From the NCBI GenBank assembly GCA_002404605.1, contig DHKA01000089.1, positions 1-11,001 of the forward strand: a stretch of DNA of 11,001 bases, in the 5' to 3' direction. The position numbers and the translations under genes are program-made. Under the pieces are notes generated by a model, which worked only from the letters and a program-made list of their open reading frames with translations, did not search any database and was not told the origin of the DNA. Origin of the DNA: Clostridiales bacterium UBA4706 (lineage in GTDB: Bacteria; Bacillota; Clostridia; Oscillospirales; Oscillospiraceae). Positions 1-6,189 of the stretch are shown in pieces (position 1 is the first letter of the stretch; every line of letters begins with the position of its first letter).

Positions 1-915
1 GACGGCGTGCGCATTGCCGAACTGGACGAGATGAGCTACCGCCGCAACCTTTGGGGCCACCGGCCGCTCACGGATTTCTGGCGTGTTGGCGCGGGCACGG
101 TGCGGCGGCTCGAGGCGCTGGGAATGCACACGATGGGCGATATCGCCCGCTGCTCGCTTGGAAAGAGCGGGGATTTCTATAACGAGGAGCTGCTGTATAA
201 AACGTTCGGCGTGCAGGCGGAACTGCTCATTGACCACGCCTGGGGCTGGGAGCCGTGTACGATCGCAGACATCCGCACCTACCGGCCGGACTCCAACAGC
301 ATCAGCTCCGGCCAGGTGCTGCAGGAGCCGTACGACTGGCACAAGGCCAAGCTCATCGTGCGCGAGATGACCGACCTTCTCGTGCTTGATCTTGTGAAAA
401 AGTGCCTGTGCACCAATCAGCTCACGCTCACGATCGGGTACGACATCGAAAATCTCTCCGACCCCGCCCGCGCCGCGCAGTATTCCGGGGAGACGCACGT
501 GGATCGTTATGGCCGCCGCGTGCCGAAGCACGGCCACGGAACGGCAAATCTCACGGGTTATTCATCCTCCACGCGCGAGATCACGGACGCGGTCATGGCG
601 CTCTACGAGCGCATTACGGATAAAAACCTTCTTGTCCGCCGCGTGACGGTCGCGGCGAACCGCGTCCTGCCGGAGGATAAGATCCTCCGCACGGTCGAGA
701 GCGGCGAGCAGATGGATCTCTTTTCCGCCGCGGAGGAGAAGCCGAGTGCACCCGGCACGGAGCAGAAGGCGCGCGAGCGCGAACGCCGGCGTCAGGAAGC
801 CATTCTTGCCATCCAGCGGCGCTACGGCAGCAACGCCATTTTAAAGGGCATGAATCTCGAAGAGGGCGCGACGACGCGCGAGCGGAATAAACAGATCGGA
901 GGCCACCGGGCATGA
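1..915 (+). CDS. Y-family translesion DNA polymerase (UmuC/DinB type), C-terminal part
   Basis: The reading frame is open from base 1, so the gene begins upstream; the GTG at 7 is not a credible start. The catalytic palm with its metal-binding carboxylates lies outside the window. Visible first is a helix-hairpin-helix stretch (VGAGTVRRLEALGMHTMGDIA, counted from base 7 about residues 27-47). It is followed by a little-finger (polymerase-associated) domain with strands such as QLTLTIGY and the segment GYSSSTREI. Near the C-terminus, QMDLF at bases 709-723 fits the beta-clamp binding consensus QxxLF, placed as expected after the little finger. A charged tail rich in Arg and Glu ends the protein. 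Such polymerases copy past damaged bases, bound to the sliding clamp, and are usually SOS-induced; any LexA box would be upstream and cannot be seen. The stop overlaps the next start by ATGA. The family is clear. The subtype (UvrX/YqjW-like or Pol IV) is less certain. Confidence 0.9.
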   Translation, partial: DGVRIAELDEMSYRRNLWGHRPLTDFWRVGAGTVRRLEALGMHTMGDIARCSLGKSGDFYNEELLYKTFGVQAELLIDHAWGWEPCTIADIRTYRPDSNSISSGQVLQEPYDWHKAKLIVREMTDLLVLDLVKKCLCTNQLTLTIGYDIENLSDPARAAQYSGETHVDRYGRRVPKHGHGTANLTGYSSSTREITDAVMALYERITDKNLLVRRVTVAANRVLPEDKILRTVESGEQMDLFSAAEEKPSAPGTEQKARERERRRQEAILAIQRRYGSNAILKGMNLEEGATTRERNKQIGGHRA

Positions 916-1121
916 AGCGCGAGGAATGTCACGATTACGACGATATCATCGCCCTGCCGCACCATGTCTCCGACACGCACCCGCCCATGCCGCGGCGCGA
1001 CCGCGCGGCGCAGTTTTCCTCGTTCGCTGCGCTCACCGGGTACGAGGCCGTTGTTGCGGAAACGGCGCGGGAGTTCGGCGAGACAGAGACCGGGGAATAC
1101 GAGACGGAGACCGAGTGGTGA
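912..1121 (+). CDS. Small YolD-like protein
   Basis: A 69-residue protein whose ATG overlaps the polymerase stop (ATGA), with GGAGG at 898-902 nine bases upstream. The pair is therefore translationally coupled. The centre reads LPHHVSDTHPPMPRRDRAAQF followed by a 'FAALTGYE' segment, which resembles the N-terminal core of YolD-like proteins ('DRAAQFxPFAALTGY'). In Firmicutes these small proteins are commonly encoded directly after Y-family polymerases. Their biochemical role is not settled; a partnership in translesion synthesis is inferred from gene pairing. From memory, many clostridial members run to about 100 residues or more. Here the protein ends soon after the core with an acidic repetitive tail (GETETGEYETETEW), so it may be a short form or a truncated relative. 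No other frame continues the homology. The assignment rests on the motif and the context. Confidence 0.75.
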   Translation: MKREECHDYDDIIALPHHVSDTHPPMPRRDRAAQFSSFAALTGYEAVVAETAREFGETETGEYETETEW

Positions 1122-1122
1122 C

Positions 1123-1151
1123 TTGTATTCCGCTCTTTGCTGCGGTACAAT
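1123..1151 (+). promoter_or_regulatory. Candidate SigA promoter of the SDR gene
   Basis: TTGTAT at 1123-1128 and TACAAT at 1146-1151 are separated by exactly 17 bases. The -10 matches the consensus at five of six positions and the -35 at three of six. It begins directly after the stop codon of the YolD-like gene, so the reductase can be transcribed independently of the polymerase operon. No terminator is visible in the 57-base gap, so read-through is also possible. Confidence 0.5.
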
Positions 1152-1178
1152 AAACGCATACCACCGGGAGGAAACGAA

Positions 1179-1913
1179 ATGGAAAAGATCGCACTTATCA
1201 CCGGCGCGAGCCGCGGCATCGGCCGCGCGACGGCGCGCCGTCTTGCCCACGAGGGCTATACCGTTGCCGTAAACTATCATGTCCGGCAGGACTGCGCCGA
1301 CTCGCTCGTGGCGGAGCTCGCCGTCGAGGGGCTGCACGCCGCCGCGTTTCAGGCGGACGTCGCCGACCGCACGCAGGTGGAGAACATGGTACGCCGCGTG
1401 GAGGATGCGTTCGGCCATGTGAGTCTCCTTGTGAATAACGCGGGCGTCGCGGGACAGGCGCTCTTTCAGGACGTGACGGAGGAGATGTGGCGGCGCTATT
1501 TCGGCGTGAATATCGACGGGGCGTTCCACACCATCCAGACCGTCCTGCCGCCGATGCTCCATGAGCACGCGGGCTGCATCGTGAATGTCTCGTCCATGTG
1601 GGGGCTGCGCGGCGCGAGCTGCGAGGTGACGTACTCCGCCACAAAAGCCGCACTCATCGCGCTCACGCGCTCGCTGGCCGCCGAGCTCGCGCCCACGCAC
1701 ATCCGCGTCAACTGCGTTGCGCCCGGCGTGATAAAAACCGATATGCTCTCGGCGCTGCCGGACGGGGTGCTGCCACAGCTTGCCGAGGAAACGCCGCTGC
1801 GCCGTCTCGGACGGCCGGAGGATATCGCCGCCGCGGTCTCCTACCTTGCGAGCGACGACGCGAGCTTCGTCACCGGTCAGGTGCTCACCGTGGATGGGGG
1901 ATTCATCCTGTAA
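1179..1913 (+). CDS. Short-chain dehydrogenase/reductase, FabG-like (3-oxoacyl-ACP reductase family)
   Basis: A 244-residue classical SDR, the usual length for the family. It has a Rossmann fold with the cofactor motif TGASRGIG (residues 8-15), NNAG (86-89) and the catalytic tetrad Asn111, Ser139, Tyr152 and Lys156 in YSATK. The C-terminus VTGQVLTVDGGF is typical of FabG-type enzymes. These reduce a keto group with NAD(P)H, in FabG proper the 3-oxoacyl-ACP of fatty acid synthesis. Many close paralogues act on sugars, polyols or steroids, and no fatty acid genes lie nearby, so the substrate is undetermined. The start at 1179 is chosen because GGGAGG (1166-1171) sits seven bases before it and MEKIALITGA is the normal N-terminus. 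The in-frame upstream ATG at 1137 would add 14 atypical residues and overlap the promoter. The stop lies inside the left arm of the AT-rich inverted repeat. Confidence 0.93.
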   Translation: MEKIALITGASRGIGRATARRLAHEGYTVAVNYHVRQDCADSLVAELAVEGLHAAAFQADVADRTQVENMVRRVEDAFGHVSLLVNNAGVAGQALFQDVTEEMWRRYFGVNIDGAFHTIQTVLPPMLHEHAGCIVNVSSMWGLRGASCEVTYSATKAALIALTRSLAAELAPTHIRVNCVAPGVIKTDMLSALPDGVLPQLAEETPLRRLGRPEDIAAAVSYLASDDASFVTGQVLTVDGGFIL

Positions 1914-2020
1914 TTAACATAATGCAGTAAACATAATTTAATTAACATAATACAAAGCCTGCGCGGAGAAACCACTATCCGTCCAGGCTTTTTATGTTTA
2001 TTAAGTTTACATAATTACAG
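1908..2020. repeat. AT-rich imperfect inverted repeat spanning both convergent stop codons
   Basis: This stretch is strikingly AT-rich between two GC-rich genes. Its ends are the inverted nonamers CTGTAATTA (1908-1916) and TAATTACAG (2012-2020), and each contains the TAA stop of a convergent gene. Inside are AATTAACATAAT at 1912-1923 and 1940-1951, GTAAACATAAT at 1927-1937, TTATGTTTAT at 1992-2001 (inverted copy) and GTTTACATAAT at 2005-2015. The core carries the arms AAAGCCTG and CAGGCTTT. It could be an intergenic terminator module or a small degenerate inverted-repeat element. No flanking target duplication is evident. Confidence 0.6.
1954..1993 (+). terminator. Rho-independent terminator after the SDR gene
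   Basis: AAAGCCTG (1954-1961) pairs perfectly with CAGGCTTT (1984-1991) across a 22-base loop, and the right arm runs into TTTTT (1989-1993) on the plus strand. The stem can extend outward through AACATAA and TTATGTT with a short bulge. The long loop is unusual for a terminator, so efficiency is uncertain. On the minus strand the run after the stem is weaker (TTTGTATTATG), so it may work in only one direction for the response regulator gene. Confidence 0.6.
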
Positions 2021-2761
2021 CTTGTTCCGATATTCATTCGCGCTGACGCCCTCGATCTTTTTGAATGTCCGGGCAAAGTGCGCCACATCCGCATAGCCGA
2101 CGAGCTCACTGATCTCGCCGATCTTGAGACTTGGGTCGGTCAGGAGCTTACACGCTTCCTCGATACGTACGGAGTTTAGAATGTCGTAAAAGCTCTTTCC
2201 GGCGCAGCGGTTGAGCTGCTTGGAAAGGTGCCATTGGGAGATATAGCAGCGGTCCGCGACCTCCTGCAAAGAGAGCTTTTCGCGATAGTGTGCGCGTATG
2301 TAGGCGATGGCCTGATTCACCAGAAAGTTTTCCGCCTGCTGCTGCGTTTCGCTCTCCCCGGCGGCGGGCTCCTCCTGCCGGGCACGTCGGTCGAGATTGG
2401 CCTTCATCGCGCCGAGCGCCTCGTGGATCTCGTCCATTTTGGAGGGTTTCAGGAGAAAGCGCGTCACGCCGAGGCGAATGGCCTCCTGCGCATAGGAAAA
2501 ATCGCGGTAGCCGGTGAGAACGGTGATCTGCATGTCGGGAAACTCGCTTCGCAGCCCCGCGAGCATCGTTAGTCCGTCGCCGCCGGGCATGCGGATGTCG
2601 GTAAACACGATATCCGGGCGCAGTGCGCGGATCGTCTCGGCGCCGCTGCGGCCGTCGGACGCCGTGGCGACGACCTCGCAGCCGTAGTCCGCCCATTTGA
2701 CGACCTTCCGCAGACCTTCGAGAATGATATATTCATCGTCGATCAAAACGACACGGTACAT
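2015..2761 (-). CDS. Response regulator, AraC-type (YesN family)
   Basis: A 248-residue two-component regulator. The N-terminal receiver (about 1-120) has the acidic pair Asp8-Asp9, the phosphoacceptor Asp55 in TDIRMP, Thr83 (VLTGY) and Lys105 (LLKPS). A Glu/Gln-rich linker (about 128-144) joins it to a C-terminal AraC/XylS double helix-turn-helix (about 147-248). That domain has YIRAHYREKLSLQEVAD, a second recognition region EISELVGYADVAHFARTFKK and the ending GVSANEYR. YesN-type regulators are phosphorylated by YesM-type kinases and usually activate adjacent sugar ABC transporter genes; both partners are here on the same strand. The start is supported by GGGAGGTG (2769-2776 on the complement) seven bases upstream. 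It is last in the cassette, 56 bases after the permease stop with no terminator between, so it is probably cotranscribed. At 248 residues it lies at the compact end for YesN proteins. Confidence 0.95.
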   Translation of the reverse strand: MYRVVLIDDEYIILEGLRKVVKWADYGCEVVATASDGRSGAETIRALRPDIVFTDIRMPGGDGLTMLAGLRSEFPDMQITVLTGYRDFSYAQEAIRLGVTRFLLKPSKMDEIHEALGAMKANLDRRARQEEPAAGESETQQQAENFLVNQAIAYIRAHYREKLSLQEVADRCYISQWHLSKQLNRCAGKSFYDILNSVRIEEACKLLTDPSLKIGEISELVGYADVAHFARTFKKIEGVSANEYRNKL

Positions 2762-2785
2762 GTGTGCTCACCTCCCAGCCAGAAC

Positions 2786-2814
2786 AGCATACACGCGCGC
2801 GAAGGAAAATGCAA
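2786..2814 (-). promoter_or_regulatory. Weak candidate internal promoter of the response regulator gene
   Basis: On the minus strand TTGCAT (2809-2814) and TATGCT (2786-2791) are spaced by 17 bases in the gap between the second permease and the regulator. Matches to consensus are only three and four of six, so chance is a real possibility. If real, it would give a basal level of regulator independent of the inducible operon. Confidence 0.25.
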
Positions 2815-2817
2815 GCA

Positions 2818-3678
2818 TCAGCCCTTGACCGCGCCCGCCGTCAGACCCTTGACGATGTTCTTCTGCAGCAGCACGTAGACGATCAGCACCGGGATCACGA
2901 CCAGCACGACCGAGGATGCCATCAGACCGTAGTTGACGCCGGCCTGCGAGCTGATCTCGTTGAGAAGGCCCGTGATCGCGCGCTCCTGCGGATAGCGCAG
3001 AAAGAACGACTGCGTGAAAAGATCGTTGTAGCTCCAGAGAAACGCAAAGATCGCAACCGTGGCGAACGAAGATTTCGCGGCGGGGATGATGATGTGAAAA
3101 TAGATCTGGAACACATTGCAGCCGTCGAGATACGCGCTCTCTTCCAGATCGATCGGCACCGATTGGATAAAGCCCATCAGAACGATGATGGCAAAGCACA
3201 GGTTCCCGGCGATCTGCGGCAAAATGACCGCGAGCAGACTCAGCCAGCGGTAGCCCGTTCCGGCAATGCCCAGCATGACCTCGAGCCGGAATACCGGAAT
3301 GATCGTAGAGAACACGGGGAACATCATGCCTGCGGTGATGAGGCCGTAGAGCAGCTTGCGGAGCTTAAAGCGGTAGCGCACGAGACCGTAGGCCGCCATG
3401 CCCGCAAGGAGCACGACGAGGATCGTAACGGTGCCGGAAATGATGACGCTGTTGAGATACGCGTTTTTGAAGTCCGCGCGCTCCCACGCGGTGCGGTAGT
3501 TATCCCACGTAAAAGCGTCGCCCAGCGGCAGGGAGAACGAGTCGCTGAGAATGAGCCCCTTTTTGCGGAACGAGTTCAGAATGACCCAGATAAACGGATA
3601 TACGGTCGTCAGCCCCCAGAGACAGAGCACCACATAGGTGAGGATCTTGGAGAGCGACGGCTTTTTCTTCATTTTCAT
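2818..3678 (-). CDS. Sugar ABC transporter permease, MalG/AraQ type (CUT1)
   Basis: A 286-residue inner-membrane permease of the usual length, with about six hydrophobic segments (first at about 14-35, last at about 255-272). The cytoplasmic EAA loop reads EESAYLDGCN, with Glu180, Asp185, Gly186 and Pro199 in the expected places; it docks the ATPase. The C-terminus VKGLTAGAVKG is the typical MalG-family ending. It pairs with the MalF-type permease encoded just upstream to form the translocation channel for a mono- or oligosaccharide. The start at 3678 is favoured because CCTCCTT at 3687-3693 (AAGGAGG on the complement) lies eight bases before it; an ATG two codons later (MKKKPSLS) is a minor alternative. 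The upstream gene's stop overlaps this ribosome binding site, 13 bases from the start, so the two permeases are tightly coupled. The substrate cannot be read from the sequence. Confidence 0.95.
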   Translation of the reverse strand: MKMKKKPSLSKILTYVVLCLWGLTTVYPFIWVILNSFRKKGLILSDSFSLPLGDAFTWDNYRTAWERADFKNAYLNSVIISGTVTILVVLLAGMAAYGLVRYRFKLRKLLYGLITAGMMFPVFSTIIPVFRLEVMLGIAGTGYRWLSLLAVILPQIAGNLCFAIIVLMGFIQSVPIDLEESAYLDGCNVFQIYFHIIIPAAKSSFATVAIFAFLWSYNDLFTQSFFLRYPQERAITGLLNEISSQAGVNYGLMASSVVLVVIPVLIVYVLLQKNIVKGLTAGAVKG

Positions 3679-3691
3679 GTCTCTCTCCTCC

Positions 3692-4618
3692 TTAAATATC
3701 GTCGGACTGCCGGAATACCCGGTTCACCACGTTCGAGAGCACAACGCCGAGCACGACGATGAGCACTGCGATCGTGGAGCCGTAGTCCACGTTCGATTTG
3801 TTGAACGTCTGGTCGTACATATATGTACCGGTCAGCCAGCCGAGATTTTCCGGCATGCCCGCGCCGAACATGACCCACGGCAGATCGAACACCTTCAGCG
3901 CGCCCGTAACGGCGAGCACCACGCACGTACACAGTACATTGTGCAGCATGGGGAGCGTGATGTACCGCGTGCGCTTCCAGCCGTCCGCGCCGTCGAGCGC
4001 GGCGGCCTCGTAAAGTTCCTGCGGGATGTTGTTCAGACCGGTGACGATGATGACAAAGTAAAAGCCCACGTACTGCCACATGACGGGGAGGAACATCGTA
4101 AAGAGATAATGCGCCTGATCCTTCCAGTCCAGCCACTCGACGATCATTTTGCCGTTCGGCTTGATCTCATAGGGAAGCTGCCCCATGGCGAGCAGGATCT
4201 GGTTGACCATGCCGCCCTTGTAGAGGAAAATGAGATTGAAGAGCAGACCGAGCGCTGTGGCGGAAATGACGATGGGGAAAAAGTACACGGTGCGGAACAC
4301 CTGCGCGCCGACGCGGATCGTATCCACGAGCAGCGCGAGAATGAGCGCCACGCCCACCTGGATGACCACGGTGCACACGATCATAAGTGCCGTGTTCCTG
4401 AGCGCGGTGCGCATGTTGGGGTCGGTCATGAGCCGCTGGTAGTTTTCATACCACGGCGTGTTCACACCCTCTGCCGCGCGGCCGAGACCGCCGATGTTGA
4501 GGAATGTGTTGAGGATGTTCTGGATGAACGGATAGTAGAGATATACCGCGAGAAACAGAAATGCCGGCACGAGAAACACGAGCAGCGGCCATTTTCTCTT
4601 GTAGATGGTGGATAGCAT
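3692..4618 (-). CDS. Sugar ABC transporter permease, MalF/UgpA type (CUT1)
   Basis: A 308-residue membrane protein, normal for the family. A hydrophobic N-terminal segment (about 10-35) is followed by further membrane segments, including about 78-98, 110-133, 171-193, 227-246 and 281-300. The EAA loop is YEAAALDGADGWKRTRYITLP, with Glu204, Asp209, Gly210 and Pro223. The N-terminus (KRKWPLLVFLVPAFLFL) is characteristic of CUT1 first permeases. It forms the heterodimeric channel with the MalG-type partner encoded immediately downstream. The ribosome binding site is weak (AAGGAC on the complement, 4628-4633, nine bases from ATG). That agrees with a lower expression level than the binding protein, as does the hairpin just upstream. 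No ATPase gene is present in the cassette, so energy probably comes from a shared MsmX/MsmK-type ATPase encoded elsewhere, as in other Firmicutes systems. Confidence 0.95.
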   Translation of the reverse strand: MLSTIYKRKWPLLVFLVPAFLFLAVYLYYPFIQNILNTFLNIGGLGRAAEGVNTPWYENYQRLMTDPNMRTALRNTALMIVCTVVIQVGVALILALLVDTIRVGAQVFRTVYFFPIVISATALGLLFNLIFLYKGGMVNQILLAMGQLPYEIKPNGKMIVEWLDWKDQAHYLFTMFLPVMWQYVGFYFVIIVTGLNNIPQELYEAAALDGADGWKRTRYITLPMLHNVLCTCVVLAVTGALKVFDLPWVMFGAGMPENLGWLTGTYMYDQTFNKSNVDYGSTIAVLIVVLGVVLSNVVNRVFRQSDDI

Positions 4619-4651
4619 GGATACACCGTCCTTAGCTCCGAAGAGGACTTA

Positions 4652-4686
4652 ATAAGAAAGGGGGCTGCTGCATCGCAGCAGCCCCC
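4652..4686 (-). terminator. Strong hairpin between binding-protein and permease genes (likely attenuator)
   Basis: GGGGGCTGCTGC (4660-4671) and GCAGCAGCCCCC (4675-4686) form a perfect 12-bp stem with a three-base loop. Read on the minus strand the hairpin is followed by TTTCTTATT, an interrupted U-rich run. It sits 23 bases after the binding-protein stop and 41 bases before the first permease start, within one co-directional cassette. Partial termination here, or blocking of 3' exonucleases, would give excess binding protein over membrane components, as is known for sugar importer operons such as malE-malF. Confidence 0.8.
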
Positions 4687-4709
4687 GCAGGTAAGTACGA
4701 AAGGGAAGC

Positions 4710-6050
4710 TCAGTTGAGAGCGATCGCGGAGGCAACGGCCTCCTCGGCGGTCATCTGGCCGGTGACGACCTTCTGGATGTTGCCGAACAGGTCGGCCTTG
4801 GCCTCGCTGGAGATGGTGTCCTGCACCGCGCCGATAACACCGGTGATCTCGGCATTGACGTCGGCGGCGGTCTGCTGCAGCGCGTTCAGACCCGCGGGCT
4901 TCGCGCCGTTGACGAGCGCTGTGACCTCGGTGGTGACGAAGGTGCTCAGCGTTTCATCGGAGGTAAGAGTCTCGACAAACTTCACGGCAGCTTCGCGCTT
5001 GGCGGGATCGTCCCACGCCTTGCGGGTGATGAAGTAGCCCATGGAGATGCCGCCGATAGCTTCGGTGGCTTTGCGCTCGCCCTTTCCGGGGACGAAGGAG
5101 ACGGAGTAGTTCTCCAGCTCGTCGCTGTGGTTTTCGGTGAAGTAGCCGACCTTCCAGGAGCCGTCGATAAGGAACGCGGCCTCGCCGTCGCCGAACATGG
5201 CAACGGTCTCGGCGTCGCTGGCGGTCAGGGTGTTCTTCGGGAAGTAGCCGCGCTCGTAGAGATCCTTGAGATCGTTGAGAGCGGCGACCCACTTCTGGGA
5301 AACGGCGTCGTCATGGAGCGTGCCGTCCTCGTTGAGAGTGGGGATCTCGAGCTGCGTGGCGAGCGTGCCGTTGTTCATAACGGCGAACTCAAACCAGTAA
5401 TGAGGCACTTCGAAGAGCGAGCAGGCGATGGGGGTATAGCCGTTATCCAGAATGGTTTGGCAGTCGGCCAGGAACTGATCCCAGGTGTAGTCGGGGCCGG
5501 GCATCGCAACGCCGCAGGCCTCGAGCACGGTTTTGTTGACGAACATGTTCTCCCAGAAGCCGGAGGACGGGACGGAGTAGTGCTTGCCGTCGGCGGCGGC
5601 GGCCATCATGCTTTCCTTCATGTTCGCGGCATAGTCGGGATACTCGGTGCGGATCTCGTCGATGGAGACGACCTTGTTGGCGGTGATGAAGGGCTCGGCG
5701 TCGGCGTTGGTGAAGAAGAACAGCACATCTGGCTCGGAGCCGGTCTCAAAGTCGGTGAGGACTTTCGCCTTCCACTCCTCGTTGGAGGTGGCGCTGCCGT
5801 CGTTGATCTTGTTGCCGGTGGCTTCCTCGTAGGCCTTTACCGCGGCCTCGAAGTTTTTGCGGTTGCCGTCGTCGCCGCCGTAGGAGGTGACAACGTTCAG
5901 CGTAACGGGGGTGCTGGCGGGCTGTTCGGTGGTGCCGGGATCTTTCGGCTCATCGGCCGTCTGGCCGCCGTTCGGCGCGGCGCTCTGGCCGCACGCGGCG
6001 AGGCTCAGCACCATAAGAACGGCAAGAAGCAATGCAAGAAACTTTTTCAT
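4710..6050 (-). CDS. Extracellular solute-binding lipoprotein of a sugar ABC transporter (SBP_bac_1 family)
   Basis: A 446-residue cluster B/MalE-type binding protein. The N-terminus has Lys2-Lys3, a hydrophobic core and the lipobox LAAC with Cys20, so it is exported, cleaved before Cys20 and anchored to the outer face of the membrane by lipid. A Gly/Pro/Thr/Glu-rich linker (about 21-48) leads to the mature fold starting TLNVVTSYG. Later segments such as EEWKAKVLTDFETGSEPDVLFF and GEAAFLIDGSWKVGYF are typical of the family, and aromatic residues suited to sugar stacking are frequent. It captures the substrate and delivers it to the two permeases encoded downstream. The start is well supported: AAGGGGAG (complement of 6060-6067) lies nine bases before ATG. 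The gene has its own promoter region at 6068-6170. The closeness of GH94 and mutase genes hints at a glucose-containing disaccharide ligand, but this is inference. Confidence 0.95.
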   Translation of the reverse strand: MKKFLALLLAVLMVLSLAACGQSAAPNGGQTADEPKDPGTTEQPASTPVTLNVVTSYGGDDGNRKNFEAAVKAYEEATGNKINDGSATSNEEWKAKVLTDFETGSEPDVLFFFTNADAEPFITANKVVSIDEIRTEYPDYAANMKESMMAAAADGKHYSVPSSGFWENMFVNKTVLEACGVAMPGPDYTWDQFLADCQTILDNGYTPIACSLFEVPHYWFEFAVMNNGTLATQLEIPTLNEDGTLHDDAVSQKWVAALNDLKDLYERGYFPKNTLTASDAETVAMFGDGEAAFLIDGSWKVGYFTENHSDELENYSVSFVPGKGERKATEAIGGISMGYFITRKAWDDPAKREAAVKFVETLTSDETLSTFVTTEVTALVNGAKPAGLNALQQTAADVNAEITGVIGAVQDTISSEAKADLFGNIQKVVTGQMTAEEAVASAIALN

Positions 6051-6076
6051 AGCTTGGATCTCCCCTTAAAGAATTT

Positions 6077-6096
6077 GTGATATTGTACGATATCAC
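6077..6096. promoter_or_regulatory. 20-bp palindrome at the transcription start of the binding-protein gene
   Basis: GTGATATTGTACGATATCAC is a near-perfect palindrome: nine of ten base pairs match, the exception being position 8 against 13. It starts seven bases beyond the -10 element of the minus-strand promoter, so it covers the probable +1 and the first leader bases, about 27 bases before the ribosome binding site. That position suits an operator for a roadblock or repressor, or a hairpin at the very 5' end of the mRNA. I do not recognise it as a known operator. Confidence 0.5.
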
Positions 6097-6103
6097 GTTT
6101 CAT

Positions 6104-6132
6104 ATTATACCGGATAGAAGTAAAAATGCATA
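6104..6132 (-). promoter_or_regulatory. Promoter of the binding-protein/permease operon
   Basis: On the minus strand a perfect TATAAT (6104-6109) is preceded at 17 bases by TATGCA (6127-6132), which matches the -35 consensus at only three of six positions. The predicted start is about 6097. A strong -10 with a poor -35 is what one expects of an activator-dependent promoter, consistent with the AraC-type regulator in the cassette. Confidence 0.6.
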
Positions 6133-6141
6133 AGACCTGCG

Positions 6142-6166
6142 CTTGCTGTTTCTTGCCCGTTCTTGC
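6142..6166. promoter_or_regulatory. Three CTTGC direct repeats with exact 10-bp period upstream of the promoter
   Basis: CTTGC occurs at 6142-6146, 6152-6156 and 6162-6166, exactly one helical turn apart, so all copies face the same side of the DNA. They lie about 45-69 bases upstream of the predicted start, the usual place for an activator. They are a candidate YesN-type regulator binding site. The same stretch also holds a weak inverted repeat, CTGCGC (6137-6142) and GCGCAG (6165-6170), that could form a poor terminator behind the kinase gene, so the function is not certain. Confidence 0.4.
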
Positions 6167-6189
6167 GCAGTTTGTGCAAAGCATGCAAA

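Noticed and set aside
1137..1178. Upstream ATG extension of the SDR
   Set aside because: It adds 14 residues unlike the family and overlaps the -10 element, whereas the ATG at 1179 has a good ribosome binding site.
1081..1178. Frameshift continuing the YolD-like protein past its stop
   Set aside because: Neither of the other two frames continues YolD-like sequence, and a promoter starts directly after the stop.
822..1700. 292-residue minus-strand open frame across the polymerase end, the YolD-like gene and the SDR
   Set aside because: It crosses three plus-strand genes and an intergenic promoter, and its composition is typical of antisense translation.
1908..2020. Insertion sequence or CRISPR array
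   Set aside because: There is no transposase frame, no target-site duplication and no regular spacer pattern; the repeats are short, degenerate and partly inverted.
2764..3762. 332-residue plus-strand open frame opposite the MalG-type permease
   Set aside because: It is an antisense shadow in GC-rich DNA: a His/Arg/Asp-rich composition with no recognisable domain, over a permease with full family motifs.
5127..6080. 317-residue plus-strand open frame opposite the binding-protein gene
   Set aside because: Val/Gly-rich antisense translation with no domain; the minus strand carries a lipoprotein with signal peptide and a good ribosome binding site.
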